From IMG/VR virus record IMGVR_UViG_3300046171_000015, positions 1 to 29,876 of that record: DNA of 29,876 nucleotides. One strand, given 5' to 3'. A model generated the notes under the pieces. The model saw nothing but the letters and a program-made list of their open reading frames with translations, ran no database searches and was not told where the DNA came from. Each line of letters opens with the position of its first letter. Position 1 is the stretch's first letter. The translations under genes and the position numbers were made by a program. This document shows positions 14,720-20,241 of this stretch, one piece after another. This DNA is from a virus.

Positions 14720-15152
14720 AGATACAACAGTAGGAAAGCTTTTACTTGGTGCTGCAAAGGTAATTAACCCAGCACTTGGCAATGTGCTTGAGGGTGTTAT
14801 ATCTCCAGGCGAAGCAATTAAAGAAATTACAAAGGCTGACATATCGATAGAGGACAAGATAAAACTTCAGCAATTAATACACGAACAACAAAACAAAGAG
14901 ATAGAAGAAACTACTAAGCGATGGGTAAGCGACAATGCCACAGACAGCTACCTTACACGCAATATAAGACCCCTTACACTTGCCTTTTTAACACTTACAC
15001 TATTTATATACATAATATTAGATAGTTCACTACAAGGCTTTAAAATAGACCCTAATTGGATTGACTTACTATCTTCACTATTACTACTTGTTTACGGTGG
15101 TTATTTTGGTATGCGTTCTGCTGAAAAAATAACTAAGAACTGGAAAAAGTAA
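14703..15152 (+). CDS. Two-helix holin-like membrane protein
   Basis: 149 aa. An amphipathic N-terminal half (VGKLLLGAAKVINPALGNVL) is followed by a charged helix (DKIKLQQLIHEQQNKEIEET). Then come RNIRPLTLAFLTLTLFIYII, a predicted membrane helix at about 90-107, a short loop, and a second one at about 118-136 (WIDLLSSLLLLVYGGYFGMR), with a basic end KITKNWKK. The RPL...F...YGGYFG.R pattern matches the 3TM/GTA-type holin family often found beside M15 endolysins. It overlaps the endolysin by 17 bases and is the last gene of the late block; 203 non-coding bases follow. Confidence 0.7.
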   Translation: MKKKFKDTTVGKLLLGAAKVINPALGNVLEGVISPGEAIKEITKADISIEDKIKLQQLIHEQQNKEIEETTKRWVSDNATDSYLTRNIRPLTLAFLTLTLFIYIILDSSLQGFKIDPNWIDLLSSLLLLVYGGYFGMRSAEKITKNWKK

Positions 15153-15194
15153 ACTAAAATTAATTTACTATTTTTTTTTCTAAAAATTAATTAA

Positions 15195-15202
15195 TAACTT
15201 TG
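15195..15202 (+). promoter_or_regulatory. Possible -7 box of an early promoter
   Basis: taactttg matches the Bacteroidota TAnnTTTG box. No good TTG -33 element at 19-23 bases upstream; a T9 run lies there. It would give a leader of about 150 bases, carrying the direct repeats, before the nuclease gene at 15356. Confidence 0.35.
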
Positions 15203-15248
15203 AGCCATTTATTATAAAATTATGGTATGCTTAAATAGATATATATTT

Positions 15249-15285
15249 AGGGAAACATAAACAGATAAACAAAGGGAAACATAAA
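15249..15285 (+). repeat. 13-bp direct repeat, two copies
   Basis: agggaaacataaa at 15249-15261 and again at 15273-15285, start-to-start distance 24 bp (about two helical turns), so a dimeric protein could bind both on one face. Confidence 0.6.
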
Positions 15286-15297
15286 ATACTAAAAAAT

Positions 15298-15319
15298 AGT
15301 TATAATAAAGTTATAATAA
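15298..15319 (+). repeat. 11-bp tandem repeat, two copies
   Basis: agttataataa occurs twice in perfect tandem, period 11 bp (about one helical turn). It is close to the ATG at 15356, so it could be an iteron pair or an operator. Confidence 0.55.
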
Positions 15320-15355
15320 ATTAATGACCTTTGGGGTCTATTCTAATTTGAGGCA

Positions 15356-15754
15356 ATGCCAAAAAAAACACAAAAATATTGGAAGAATAAGATAGATAAA
15401 GTATTCCACGAATACATAAGGCGTAGGGATGCAGATAACAATACTGGTTATTGTGGGTGTGTAAGCTGTGGTAAAAAAATACATTTTTCTGAAAGTGATG
15501 CTGGACACTTTATAAGTAGAAAGTATTTAATCACAAGGTATGACGAAAGGAACGTACACGCACAATGCAGAAAGTGTAATAGGTTTGAGTATGGTAGGCA
15601 GTATGAATACAGCATAGCTTTGGGGCAAGAACTATCACAAGAACTATTACAGACGTCAAGAAGTATGGTAAAATTTACAGATGCAGATTGGCAAGAAATA
15701 TTTGAAGAATTTAAACACAAATTAAATGAAATAAAAAAGAAGCAAAACTTTTAG
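15356..15754 (+). CDS. NinG-like HNH/zinc nuclease
   Basis: 132 aa. It resembles lambda NinG (Rap), a recombination nuclease acting on branched DNA. A zinc-finger-like pair YCGCVSCGKK (Cys33, 35, 38) and HAQCRKCNR (Cys71, 74) frame the conserved block SDAGHFISRKYLITRYDERN, with His51 as the likely catalytic His. The N-terminal basic segment (KKTQKYWKNKID) and C-terminal helices are usual for the family. It is the first gene after the repeat region and heads the DNA-metabolism block. With the RecE-type exonuclease, annealing candidate and SSB it would complete a phage recombination set. The function is inferred from family motifs. Confidence 0.8.
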   Translation: MPKKTQKYWKNKIDKVFHEYIRRRDADNNTGYCGCVSCGKKIHFSESDAGHFISRKYLITRYDERNVHAQCRKCNRFEYGRQYEYSIALGQELSQELLQTSRSMVKFTDADWQEIFEEFKHKLNEIKKKQNF

Positions 15755-15771
15755 ATTAAGTATATATTGGT

Positions 15772-15855
15772 TATCTTTGTTTGTATATTCTATATGTTTT
15801 TGTTTTTTTCGGCTAACCAGCCCAATTAAGCCACCTTTCTAAAGGTGGTTTTTTT
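15772..15855 (+). ncRNA. Possible short non-coding transcript (leader or small RNA)
   Basis: A TAnnTTTG box (tatctttg, 15772-15779) lies 18 bases after the nuclease stop and about 50 bases before a strong terminator (stem 15831-15848), with no ORF between. If active, it would make an RNA of about 70 bases from about 15785 to 15855 containing a second small hairpin ggct-aacc-agcc (15811-15822). No clear -33 TTG is present. The alternative is simply the 3' untranslated end of the nuclease transcript. Confidence 0.35.
15828..15855 (+). terminator. Rho-independent terminator after the nuclease gene
   Basis: Perfect stem ccacctt-tcta-aaggtgg (15831-15848), extendable by g-t and a-t pairs, then a run of T to 15855. 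Confidence 0.85.
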
Positions 15856-15874
15856 GTTGTTTAAGTGTTTACAT

Positions 15875-15916
15875 TTTGTTTATTATTTTTTTTATTAAAT
15901 TTTTTTTTATAACTTT
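15875..15916 (+). promoter_or_regulatory. Probable early promoter before the 71-aa gene
   Basis: taactttg at 15909-15916 is a TAnnTTTG box, followed 28 bases later by the ATG at 15945 through an A-rich leader. A TTTG at 15875-15878 followed by tttat resembles the -33 part of the other promoters, but the spacing (30 bp) is longer than usual. It lies just after a terminator, so a start is expected here. Confidence 0.5.
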
Positions 15917-15944
15917 GGGTTATTATTAACATAAAACAAAGACA

Positions 15945-16160
15945 ATGACATATAAAACAATTACCTTACTTGATAGGCTTAAGCCACATTACAGCGAGAA
16001 ACTTTCTGACAAAAACATACAACACCCTACTGTGGTAGGTCGTATTATTGATGCTTTAGAAAGTAATAATTTTGTATTAGATTTAAGATACTCTGCTGTA
16101 TTAGATTTATATTTTGTTTTAGGGAGTAAAGACCCTTTTGTATATTTTAAAGACTTATAA
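15945..16160 (+). CDS. Hypothetical early protein (71 aa)
   Basis: MTYKTITLLDRLKPHYSEKL, then HPTVVGRIIDALESNNFVLD and LDLYFVLGSKDPFVYFKDL. A small mixed alpha/beta protein with no recognised motif. It is the first gene after the terminator at 15855 and behind a TAnnTTTG box with an A-rich leader (ataaaacaaagacaATG), so it leads the early operon. Leader genes of such operons often act on the host, but nothing in the sequence shows what this one does. Confidence 0.6.
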   Translation: MTYKTITLLDRLKPHYSEKLSDKNIQHPTVVGRIIDALESNNFVLDLRYSAVLDLYFVLGSKDPFVYFKDL

Positions 16161-16161
16161 G

Positions 16162-16296
16162 ATGACAAGAACAGAAGATATAATAAGAGTAAGAAGCATA
16201 GATGCTAACTACTTAAACGCAAGGATAGAAGCCTTAGAGAATAGAGTACAATACTTAGAACAAATAATAGAAATAGAATATTTAAACGAAGAATAA
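16162..16296 (+). CDS. Small coiled-coil protein (44 aa)
   Basis: It starts 1 base after the previous stop, and its own stop overlaps the next ATG by 1 base. The sequence MTRTEDIIRVRSIDANYLNA then ARIEALENRVQYLEQIIEIE shows heptad-like spacing of Leu/Ile with alternating charges, i.e. a short coiled coil that could dimerise or pair with a neighbour product. Not recognised otherwise. Real translation is supported by the tight spacing on both sides. Confidence 0.6.
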   Translation: MTRTEDIIRVRSIDANYLNARIEALENRVQYLEQIIEIEYLNEE

Positions 16297-16703
16297 TGAA
16301 CAGAGATAAACTAAAAGAACTTTACGAAAAATACAACTTAGACAAATCAGACTTTTTTAAGCACCAGCACTACACCATCATTACAAGGCAAGGTATTGAC
16401 AAGATACAAGCCTTAGAACAAATGGTAGTTAATTTTGAAGTTATAAAATGTGAGCCTAACTTTGCAGTATTTAAAGCACTTGCACAAAAGAACGGTAAAA
16501 GCATAGAAACCTTTGGTAGTGCCTTAAAGGGCGATAACTACAAAGATGGTAACACTAACTCTTGGTACGTCGCTGAGATGGCTGAGAAACGAGCAATGAG
16601 TAGAGCAGTCCTTAAACTAACTGGCTTTTACGAGTTAGGGGTGTTTGGCGAAGATGAAAGCGAAAGTTTTAAGAAACCCAAAACAGAATACAAAACCTTA
16701 TAA
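16296..16703 (+). CDS. Possible single-strand annealing protein
   Basis: 135 aa. N-terminal helix (DKLKELYEKYNLDKSDFFKH), then HYTIITRQGIDKIQ, a central beta-type region (VVNFEVIKCEPNFAVFKALA, IETFGSALKGDN) and a helix WYVAEMAEKRAMSRAVLKL followed by TGFYELGVFGEDE. The A-E-KRA-x2-RA-x(5)-G signature near the C-terminus resembles that of phage annealing proteins of the Rad52-like/Erf group. Its position before an SSB-like gene and in the same block as a RecE-type exonuclease fits. Similarity is short and remembered rather than searched, so a general replication accessory protein is an alternative. Confidence 0.45.
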   Translation: MNRDKLKELYEKYNLDKSDFFKHQHYTIITRQGIDKIQALEQMVVNFEVIKCEPNFAVFKALAQKNGKSIETFGSALKGDNYKDGNTNSWYVAEMAEKRAMSRAVLKLTGFYELGVFGEDESESFKKPKTEYKTL

Positions 16704-16732
16704 ACATAAATAAACAAATAAATAAATAAACT

Positions 16733-17029
16733 ATGAGTGCATTAATAAACTTTAATTTAAGAGTAGATAAACTTCCAAAGGAGAAATTTATTGCTGGGAA
16801 AGAGGGCGCAGTATATGTGAACCTTACAATGGCTGTAAACGATGAAACACGATACGGAAATAACACCAGCGTGTATGTGGCACAGTCAAAAGAAGAAAGA
16901 GAGGCTAAGAAGCAACGCCAATACTTAGGCAACGGAAAGGTCTTATGGACTGACAATAATATTGTCTTGGCAGAAAGAGAGCCACAAGCAGAGCCAGTAA
17001 CAACTGAGAAAGCAGATTTACCATTTTAA
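16733..17029 (+). CDS. SSB-like single-stranded DNA-binding protein
   Basis: 98 aa. Strand-rich start LINFNLRVDKLPKEKFIAGK, then GAVYVNLTMAVNDETRYGNN and TSVYVAQSKEEREAKKQRQY, with GNGKVLW resembling strands of an OB fold. The tail after about residue 80 is flexible and ends EKADLPF, like the acidic -PF tip with which SSBs bind partner proteins. It would protect ssDNA during replication and recombination. It is separated from the annealing candidate by an A-rich 29-base gap (aaataaacaaataaataaat repeats) and followed by a strong terminator, suggesting a short abundant transcript. Confidence 0.6.
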   Translation: MSALINFNLRVDKLPKEKFIAGKEGAVYVNLTMAVNDETRYGNNTSVYVAQSKEEREAKKQRQYLGNGKVLWTDNNIVLAEREPQAEPVTTEKADLPF

Positions 17030-17031
17030 TT

Positions 17032-17061
17032 AAAAGGGGGTTTTTTAACCTCCTTTTTTTT
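17032..17061 (+). terminator. Rho-independent terminator after the SSB-like gene
   Basis: Stem aaaagggggtt (17032-17042), loop tttt, stem aacctcctttt (17047-17057) with one wobble pair, then more T to 17061. The next gene starts 36 bases further; taccttta (17063-17070) could be a weak -7 box for it. Confidence 0.85.
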
Positions 17062-17096
17062 ATACCTTTACAAAAACAAAAACAAACATATAATAA

Positions 17097-17960
17097 ATGA
17101 CTGAACAAGAAACAACACAAGCTATGCTGATGGAACTCATAAAGGAAGAGTGTGCTATTGACACTACTGAAGTTATGGAGTACCCACCAACAGCTTTGAG
17201 TTATGGAGAGAAAACAATACAAACCACAAAAGGAGATATTACGTTCCCTATACCTATTGGAACTTATGGAAACTTCTCATTTGTACAAGCACCACCTAAA
17301 AGTAAAAAAACCTTTTTTGCCTCATTATTAGCTTCTGTATATTTAAGCGGTGGTAATAACTTTGGTGGTAACATACGAGGACACAGAGATGGTAAGTGCC
17401 TTTTACACTTTGACACAGAGCAAGGACACTGGCATAGCCAAAGAGTGTTTAGAAGAGTTTTAGATATGGCTAACGTGCAAGACGTGGGGTGCTACCAGAC
17501 CTATGCACTAAGAACAATAAACTACAAAACAAGGATAGCGTTTATAGAACACATACTAAAAGAAAACGGAGATAAAAACGGTTTAGTTATCATAGATGGT
17601 ATTGCTGACTTAGTAAGTGATGTAAACAACTTAGAGGAAAGTAATTTATGTGTTCAAAAGATAATGGAGTGGAGTGCCAAGTTTAACTGCCATATAGTTA
17701 CTGTAATACATAGCAATTATGGAAGCGAGAAGCCTACTGGACACTTAGGCTCGTTCCTTGAGAAAAAGACAGAAACCCAAATACAATTAGAACTTAACTC
17801 AGTACACAAGGATAACATAACAGTTAAATGTAAAAGGTCAAGAGGCTATGCGTTTGAAACCTTTAGCTTTAGTGTAAACGAGTTAGGACTTCCATTTGTA
17901 GTAGGCGAGATATACGACCCCTTAAAATACTTTATAACAACCAAAGAGAAATTAGGTTAA
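17097..17960 (+). CDS. RecA/RepA-fold ATPase (AAA_25-like), putative replicative helicase or recombinase
   Basis: 287 aa. A P-loop region at 65-72 reads APPKSKKT, a degenerate Walker A in which the usual Gly before Lys-Thr is Lys. LLHFDTEQG (102-110) is the strand carrying the conserved acidic residue, LVIIDG (163-168) is Walker B, and VTVIHSN (201-207) followed by GHLGS (215-219) corresponds to motifs 3/4 of RepA-like ATPases. Such proteins act as hexameric helicases or as RecA-like recombinases in phages. It lies after the SSB gene and immediately before the sigma-like gene (1-base overlap). Which of the two roles applies cannot be decided from sequence. Confidence 0.75.
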   Translation: MTEQETTQAMLMELIKEECAIDTTEVMEYPPTALSYGEKTIQTTKGDITFPIPIGTYGNFSFVQAPPKSKKTFFASLLASVYLSGGNNFGGNIRGHRDGKCLLHFDTEQGHWHSQRVFRRVLDMANVQDVGCYQTYALRTINYKTRIAFIEHILKENGDKNGLVIIDGIADLVSDVNNLEESNLCVQKIMEWSAKFNCHIVTVIHSNYGSEKPTGHLGSFLEKKTETQIQLELNSVHKDNITVKCKRSRGYAFETFSFSVNELGLPFVVGEIYDPLKYFITTKEKLG

Positions 17961-18454
17961 TGAAATCACTTGTAGAACTTGCTTACGACAAGCACAAAAA
18001 TTGGATAGGTATTGTAAAATCCTTTGGCTGTAAACCAAGCTTGGCTGAGGATGTGGTACAAGAAATGTACATCCAGCTGATATGCGATGTTCAAAAAGGC
18101 TTAGACCTTTGGTACAATAACGACATCAATACTTATTACTGCTATAAGGTGCTTAGGGGAATATACTTAAACACCCACAAGAAAGAGGCACGAATGATAA
18201 AAACATACATAGAGGACATAGATGGGGAAGTAAAGCAGATAGATGACTTGGGCATAGACGAGGTACAATATGCAAAGGATAAAACTAAAATAGATAACTT
18301 ACTTGCAGAGATGCGCTGGTACGATAGCAAGGTATTTACTTTAGTAGCTTCTGGGCAAAGTGTAGCATCACTAAGCAGAGAAACAAAGATAAGTTATTAC
18401 AGCCTTTACAATACTTACAGAAACGCACTAAAACACATAAAAGAAAATATATGA
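17960..18454 (+). CDS. Phage RNA polymerase sigma-like factor
   Basis: 164 aa. Residues about 1-45 resemble sigma region 2: a helix with SLAEDVVQEMYIQL, the AEDxVQExY signature of sigma-70 family region 2.1/2.2. Residues about 119-160 (WYDSKVFTLVASGQSVASLS, ETKISYYSLYNTYRNALKHI) look like region 4 with its helix-turn-helix. Spacing and length match minimal ECF-type sigma factors. It would redirect the host polymerase to phage promoters, the obvious candidate being the TTATATATTA element before late genes. It overlaps the ATPase gene by 1 base and the next gene by 4 bases (ATGA). A DNA-binding regulator without sigma activity is an alternative. Confidence 0.65.
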   Translation: MKSLVELAYDKHKNWIGIVKSFGCKPSLAEDVVQEMYIQLICDVQKGLDLWYNNDINTYYCYKVLRGIYLNTHKKEARMIKTYIEDIDGEVKQIDDLGIDEVQYAKDKTKIDNLLAEMRWYDSKVFTLVASGQSVASLSRETKISYYSLYNTYRNALKHIKENI

Positions 18455-18594
18455 AATTAGGAGATTTAGTTTACTACATTACATACTACACGGGGATAAG
18501 ATGGGTAGTTAAAAAGATATGGGGAGAAGATTGCGGATGCGACCAACGTAGAGAAGAGTGGAACGATATAGATTTAGACTTATGGAACAAATAG
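18451..18594 (+). CDS. Small CGC-motif protein (47 aa)
   Basis: ATGA overlap with the sigma-like gene. The product starts MKLGDLVYYITYYTGIRWVV and continues KKIWGEDCGCDQRREEWN. The combination of a GD-x-V-x(2)-I-T...GI start with a GEDCGC-x-(Q/K)RR-x2-WN end is, from memory, a recurring small protein of Bacteroidota phages. The two cysteines with adjacent Arg and Trp suggest a metal or nucleic-acid binding site. The function is unknown. It ends 13 bases inside the next gene. Confidence 0.6.
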   Translation: MKLGDLVYYITYYTGIRWVVKKIWGEDCGCDQRREEWNDIDLDLWNK

Positions 18595-18773
18595 ATAAAA
18601 AAGACTGGAAGCAGTTTAAAGCTGATGTTAAGGGGAAGCTATCACAAGAGCAGTATAAGTTATTGTGTAGGCTTCATTCCAAGTATTACAATCACAAATA
18701 TTACGAGCCTTGCAGTTGCAGTCCTAAAAGGCTTTTACAATGGATTGCAGACATAGACAAAATTTATGATTAA
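18582..18773 (+). CDS. Hypothetical protein (63 aa) with C-x-C motif
   Basis: The start is taken at ATG 18582 (MEQIDKKDWKQFKADVKGKL), overlapping the 47-aa gene by 13 bases; a start at 18558 in the same frame lies deeper inside that gene and is less likely. It is mostly helical, with HSKYYNHKYYEPCSCSPKRL near the C-terminus, a His/Cys-rich patch that could bind zinc. The end overlaps the nuclease gene start by 8 bases. Not recognised beyond being a typical small ORF of this phage group. Confidence 0.55.
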   Translation: MEQIDKKDWKQFKADVKGKLSQEQYKLLCRLHSKYYNHKYYEPCSCSPKRLLQWIADIDKIYD

Positions 18774-19179
18774 AAACATACACAAGTGGGAGAAAGCTGT
18801 AATACTATTATTAAATGCTGATGGCTGGAACTTAACACATACTGGAAAAGGCTTTGAACATTACGACGCTATTGGTACAAGTCCTAAAGGCACAGAAGTA
18901 GTAATAGAGTTTAAGTTTAGAAACAAATACTACAAAGAGAAAATGCTTGAGGTTTACAAGTACGACAAGCTGATAGAAACTGGTAGGATAGCTTTGTATT
19001 TTGTTAATGACCCTAAAGGAAATTATATGTTCTGGCTAAACAACCTGGAAGATTTAAAAGTGAAAGATATGTACTGCCCAGATACTACACTATGGACTAA
19101 AAAGAAAGTATTAAAGCCTTGTTATTTGATTGACGAGAGCCAAGCATCTATAATTAATTTAAACGGATTTAAGAAGTAG
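18766..19179 (+). CDS. PD-(D/E)XK-type nuclease, resolvase-like
   Basis: 137 aa. The core motif is FEHYDAIGTSPKGTEVVIEF followed by KFR: Asp34, then Glu48-x-Lys50, separated by a hairpin, as in PD-(D/E)XK nucleases such as Hjc-type Holliday junction resolvases and VRR-NUC proteins. The N-terminal helix (KWEKAVILLLNADGWNL) precedes it as usual. The C-terminal half (IALYFVNDPKGNYMFWLNNL) supplies further strands. The likely role is processing branched DNA before packaging or degrading host DNA. It is the last gene before an 89-base gap containing a strong promoter. Confidence 0.6.
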   Translation: MIKNIHKWEKAVILLLNADGWNLTHTGKGFEHYDAIGTSPKGTEVVIEFKFRNKYYKEKMLEVYKYDKLIETGRIALYFVNDPKGNYMFWLNNLEDLKVKDMYCPDTTLWTKKKVLKPCYLIDESQASIINLNGFKK

Positions 19180-19210
19180 AATAATTTTTTTTAAAATAAC
19201 TTGTTTATAA

Positions 19211-19243
19211 TTTGTTTATAATAAATATTTTTATATATATTTG
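19211..19243 (+). promoter_or_regulatory. Strong Bacteroidota-type promoter with TTGTTTATAA repeat
   Basis: TTTG at 19211-19214, 21-bp spacer, tatatttg at 19236-19243, then an A-rich leader (aaaacaaaaacaaaATG). ttgtttataa occurs at 19201-19210 and again at 19212-19221, an 11-bp period that could form an operator overlapping the -33 element. The layout is almost the same as the promoter at 5017-5049. Confidence 0.75.
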
Positions 19244-19268
19244 CGTATAACTTTAAAACAAAAACAAA

Positions 19269-19421
19269 ATGACAACACAAGTTAAACAATTCTACAAAGG
19301 AAACCTTTACACATTAACAGTAAGACGAGGGGAAATGATTTATGCTCAATATGAGGACGGATACGAGGTTTATAACCCTGCCTTACAAGATGCTTTAGAA
19401 AAAGTTTGGAAGCACTCATAA
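19269..19421 (+). CDS. Small early protein (50 aa)
   Basis: First gene after the strong promoter at 19211-19243, with an A-rich leader. MTTQVKQFYKGNLYTLTVRR then GEMIYAQYEDGYEVYNPALQ and a helical end ALEKVWKHS. A small beta-hairpin-plus-helix protein seems likely. Not recognised. Its promoter is the strongest-looking host-type promoter in the genome and heads a run of six very small genes, so it is a good candidate for an early host-takeover product, though this is inference only. Confidence 0.6.
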   Translation: MTTQVKQFYKGNLYTLTVRRGEMIYAQYEDGYEVYNPALQDALEKVWKHS

Positions 19422-19442
19422 TTAAACAACAAAACTTAAACA

Positions 19443-19544
19443 ATGGAAACACTTACAGAAACAGAAAAGGCTTGGATAACTATGATGGTTCAAGCCTATG
19501 GAATGAACGAGCAAACTGCACTATCTTATATTCAAAACTTATGA
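19443..19544 (+). CDS. Very small protein (33 aa)
   Basis: METLTETEKAWITMMVQAYG followed by MNEQTALSYIQNL. The leader is A-rich (aacaacaaaacttaaacaATG) and the stop overlaps the next ATG by 4 bases (ATGA). Two short helices with an Ala/Tyr turn, in shape like a minimal three-helix UBA-type fragment. Slight resemblance (ITM near the middle, then acidic helix) to the 45-aa cassette protein at 5075. The function is unknown. Confidence 0.5.
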   Translation: METLTETEKAWITMMVQAYGMNEQTALSYIQNL

Positions 19545-19684
19545 GAACGCAGCTTGACGATTTAAACAAAGAACTTAGGGATATAAACAAAACCCTTAAG
19601 ACCGAAATGCCTTACGAGTTTAGGGCAAGGCTATTGAAACGTAAAGAATACGTTAGAAGCATAATTTATAACATACAAGATTAA
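19541..19684 (+). CDS. Small coiled-coil protein (47 aa)
   Basis: The start at ATG 19541 overlaps the previous stop (ATGA), giving MRTQLDDLNKELRDINKTLK and EFRARLLKRKEYVRSIIYNI. An upstream TTG at 19406 in this frame would run through two other genes and is rejected. The product is a single charged helical hairpin. Not recognised; it may be a partner-binding or DNA-mimic-type peptide, but nothing shows it. Confidence 0.55.
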   Translation: MRTQLDDLNKELRDINKTLKTEMPYEFRARLLKRKEYVRSIIYNIQD

Positions 19685-19688
19685 TAAA

Positions 19689-19877
19689 ATGAAAAAGACA
19701 AAAACTGGATTACACATTCAAACACGCAAAAATAGAATAGAGGTTTACACACAGAAAGAGTTGGAAGCCAAAGAACTTAAAAGAGAACTGCAAAGAGAAA
19801 GAATTATACAAGGTGCTATTATATTTATGTTAGCCTTGTGTGTGGCTTTTGGTTACTTAATTGGTTCTGCAAGTTAG
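19689..19877 (+). CDS. Small single-pass membrane protein (62 aa)
   Basis: A basic N-terminal half (MKKTKTGLHIQTRKNRIEVY, LEAKELKRELQRERIIQG) is followed by one hydrophobic helix GAIIFMLALCVAFGYLIGSA at about residues 42-61 that ends at the C-terminus. This is a tail-anchored topology with a long cytoplasmic charged region. In an early operon such proteins can block superinfection or target host envelope proteins; this is a guess. There is a 4-base gap from the previous gene and 1 base to the next ATG. Confidence 0.6.
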   Translation: MKKTKTGLHIQTRKNRIEVYTQKELEAKELKRELQRERIIQGAIIFMLALCVAFGYLIGSAS

Positions 19878-19878
19878 A

Positions 19879-20133
19879 ATGGACTTACTACAAAAACAAT
19901 CTTACGGACTGTGGTACTCATACTTAATTGAGAAACTTATTGACTGGCAAGAGGCTAAACCTAACAACAAAGATTTAAAGAACTGTGTAAAAGCTATTAC
20001 AGAAATAGGGATACTCTCAAGCCAGTTAATTACAGAGGTAGAGATACTAACCAAAAAAGTAGACCACATAAGAAACGAAAAAAACAAAGAGATACAAAAA
20101 TTAAAACAAGAACTAAAACAATACGAGATATGA
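19879..20133 (+). CDS. Helical early protein with C-terminal coiled coil (84 aa)
   Basis: Start at ATG 19879, 1 base after the previous stop. The N-terminal part is MDLLQKQSYGLWYSYLIEKL then IDWQEAKPNNKDLKNCVKAI; residues about 50-84 form a long charged coiled coil (VEILTKKVDHIRNEKNKEIQ, KLKQELKQYEI). A start at 19861 would lie within the membrane-protein gene and is rejected. The function is unknown. The stop overlaps the zinc-ribbon gene start (ATGA). Confidence 0.55.
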   Translation: MDLLQKQSYGLWYSYLIEKLIDWQEAKPNNKDLKNCVKAITEIGILSSQLITEVEILTKKVDHIRNEKNKEIQKLKQELKQYEI

Positions 20134-20240
20134 ACTATTGGGAAACACCAGACGAGATAACCTATTGTAGAACGTGCGAAACGCCAACAAACGGAGAAAC
20201 CTACTGCTGTCGTGATTGCTATAATTATGACCTTGAATAA
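20130..20240 (+). CDS. Tiny zinc-ribbon-like protein (36 aa)
   Basis: ATGA overlap with the previous gene. MNYWETPDEITYCRTCETPT is followed by NGETYCCRDCYNYDLE. Two C-x2-C knuckles (CRTC and CRDC, with one extra Cys) about ten residues apart form a minimal zinc ribbon or rubredoxin-like knuckle pair. It ends 1 base before the exonuclease ATG. Such tiny ribbons may bind DNA or a host protein. Overlaps on one side and abutment on the other argue for true translation. Confidence 0.6.
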   Translation: MNYWETPDEITYCRTCETPTNGETYCCRDCYNYDLE

Positions 20241-20241
20241 T

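Larger units (their letters stand above)
15153..15355. other. Repeat-bearing AT-rich intergenic region (possible origin or control region)
   Basis: 203 bases without an ORF between late and early blocks. It contains a T9 tract, a TAnnTTTG box (15195-15202), a 13-bp direct repeat agggaaacataaa at 15249-15261 and 15273-15285 (24-bp period), an 11-bp perfect tandem repeat agttataataa at 15298-15308 and 15309-15319, and a small hairpin gacc-tttgg-ggtc near 15325-15337. Iterated short repeats beside an AT-rich stretch fit a replication origin or an operator region; neither is proven. Confidence 0.45.

Noticed and set aside
15298-15319. CRISPR-like repeat
   Set aside because: Only two 11-bp tandem copies with no spacers; an iteron or operator is the better reading.
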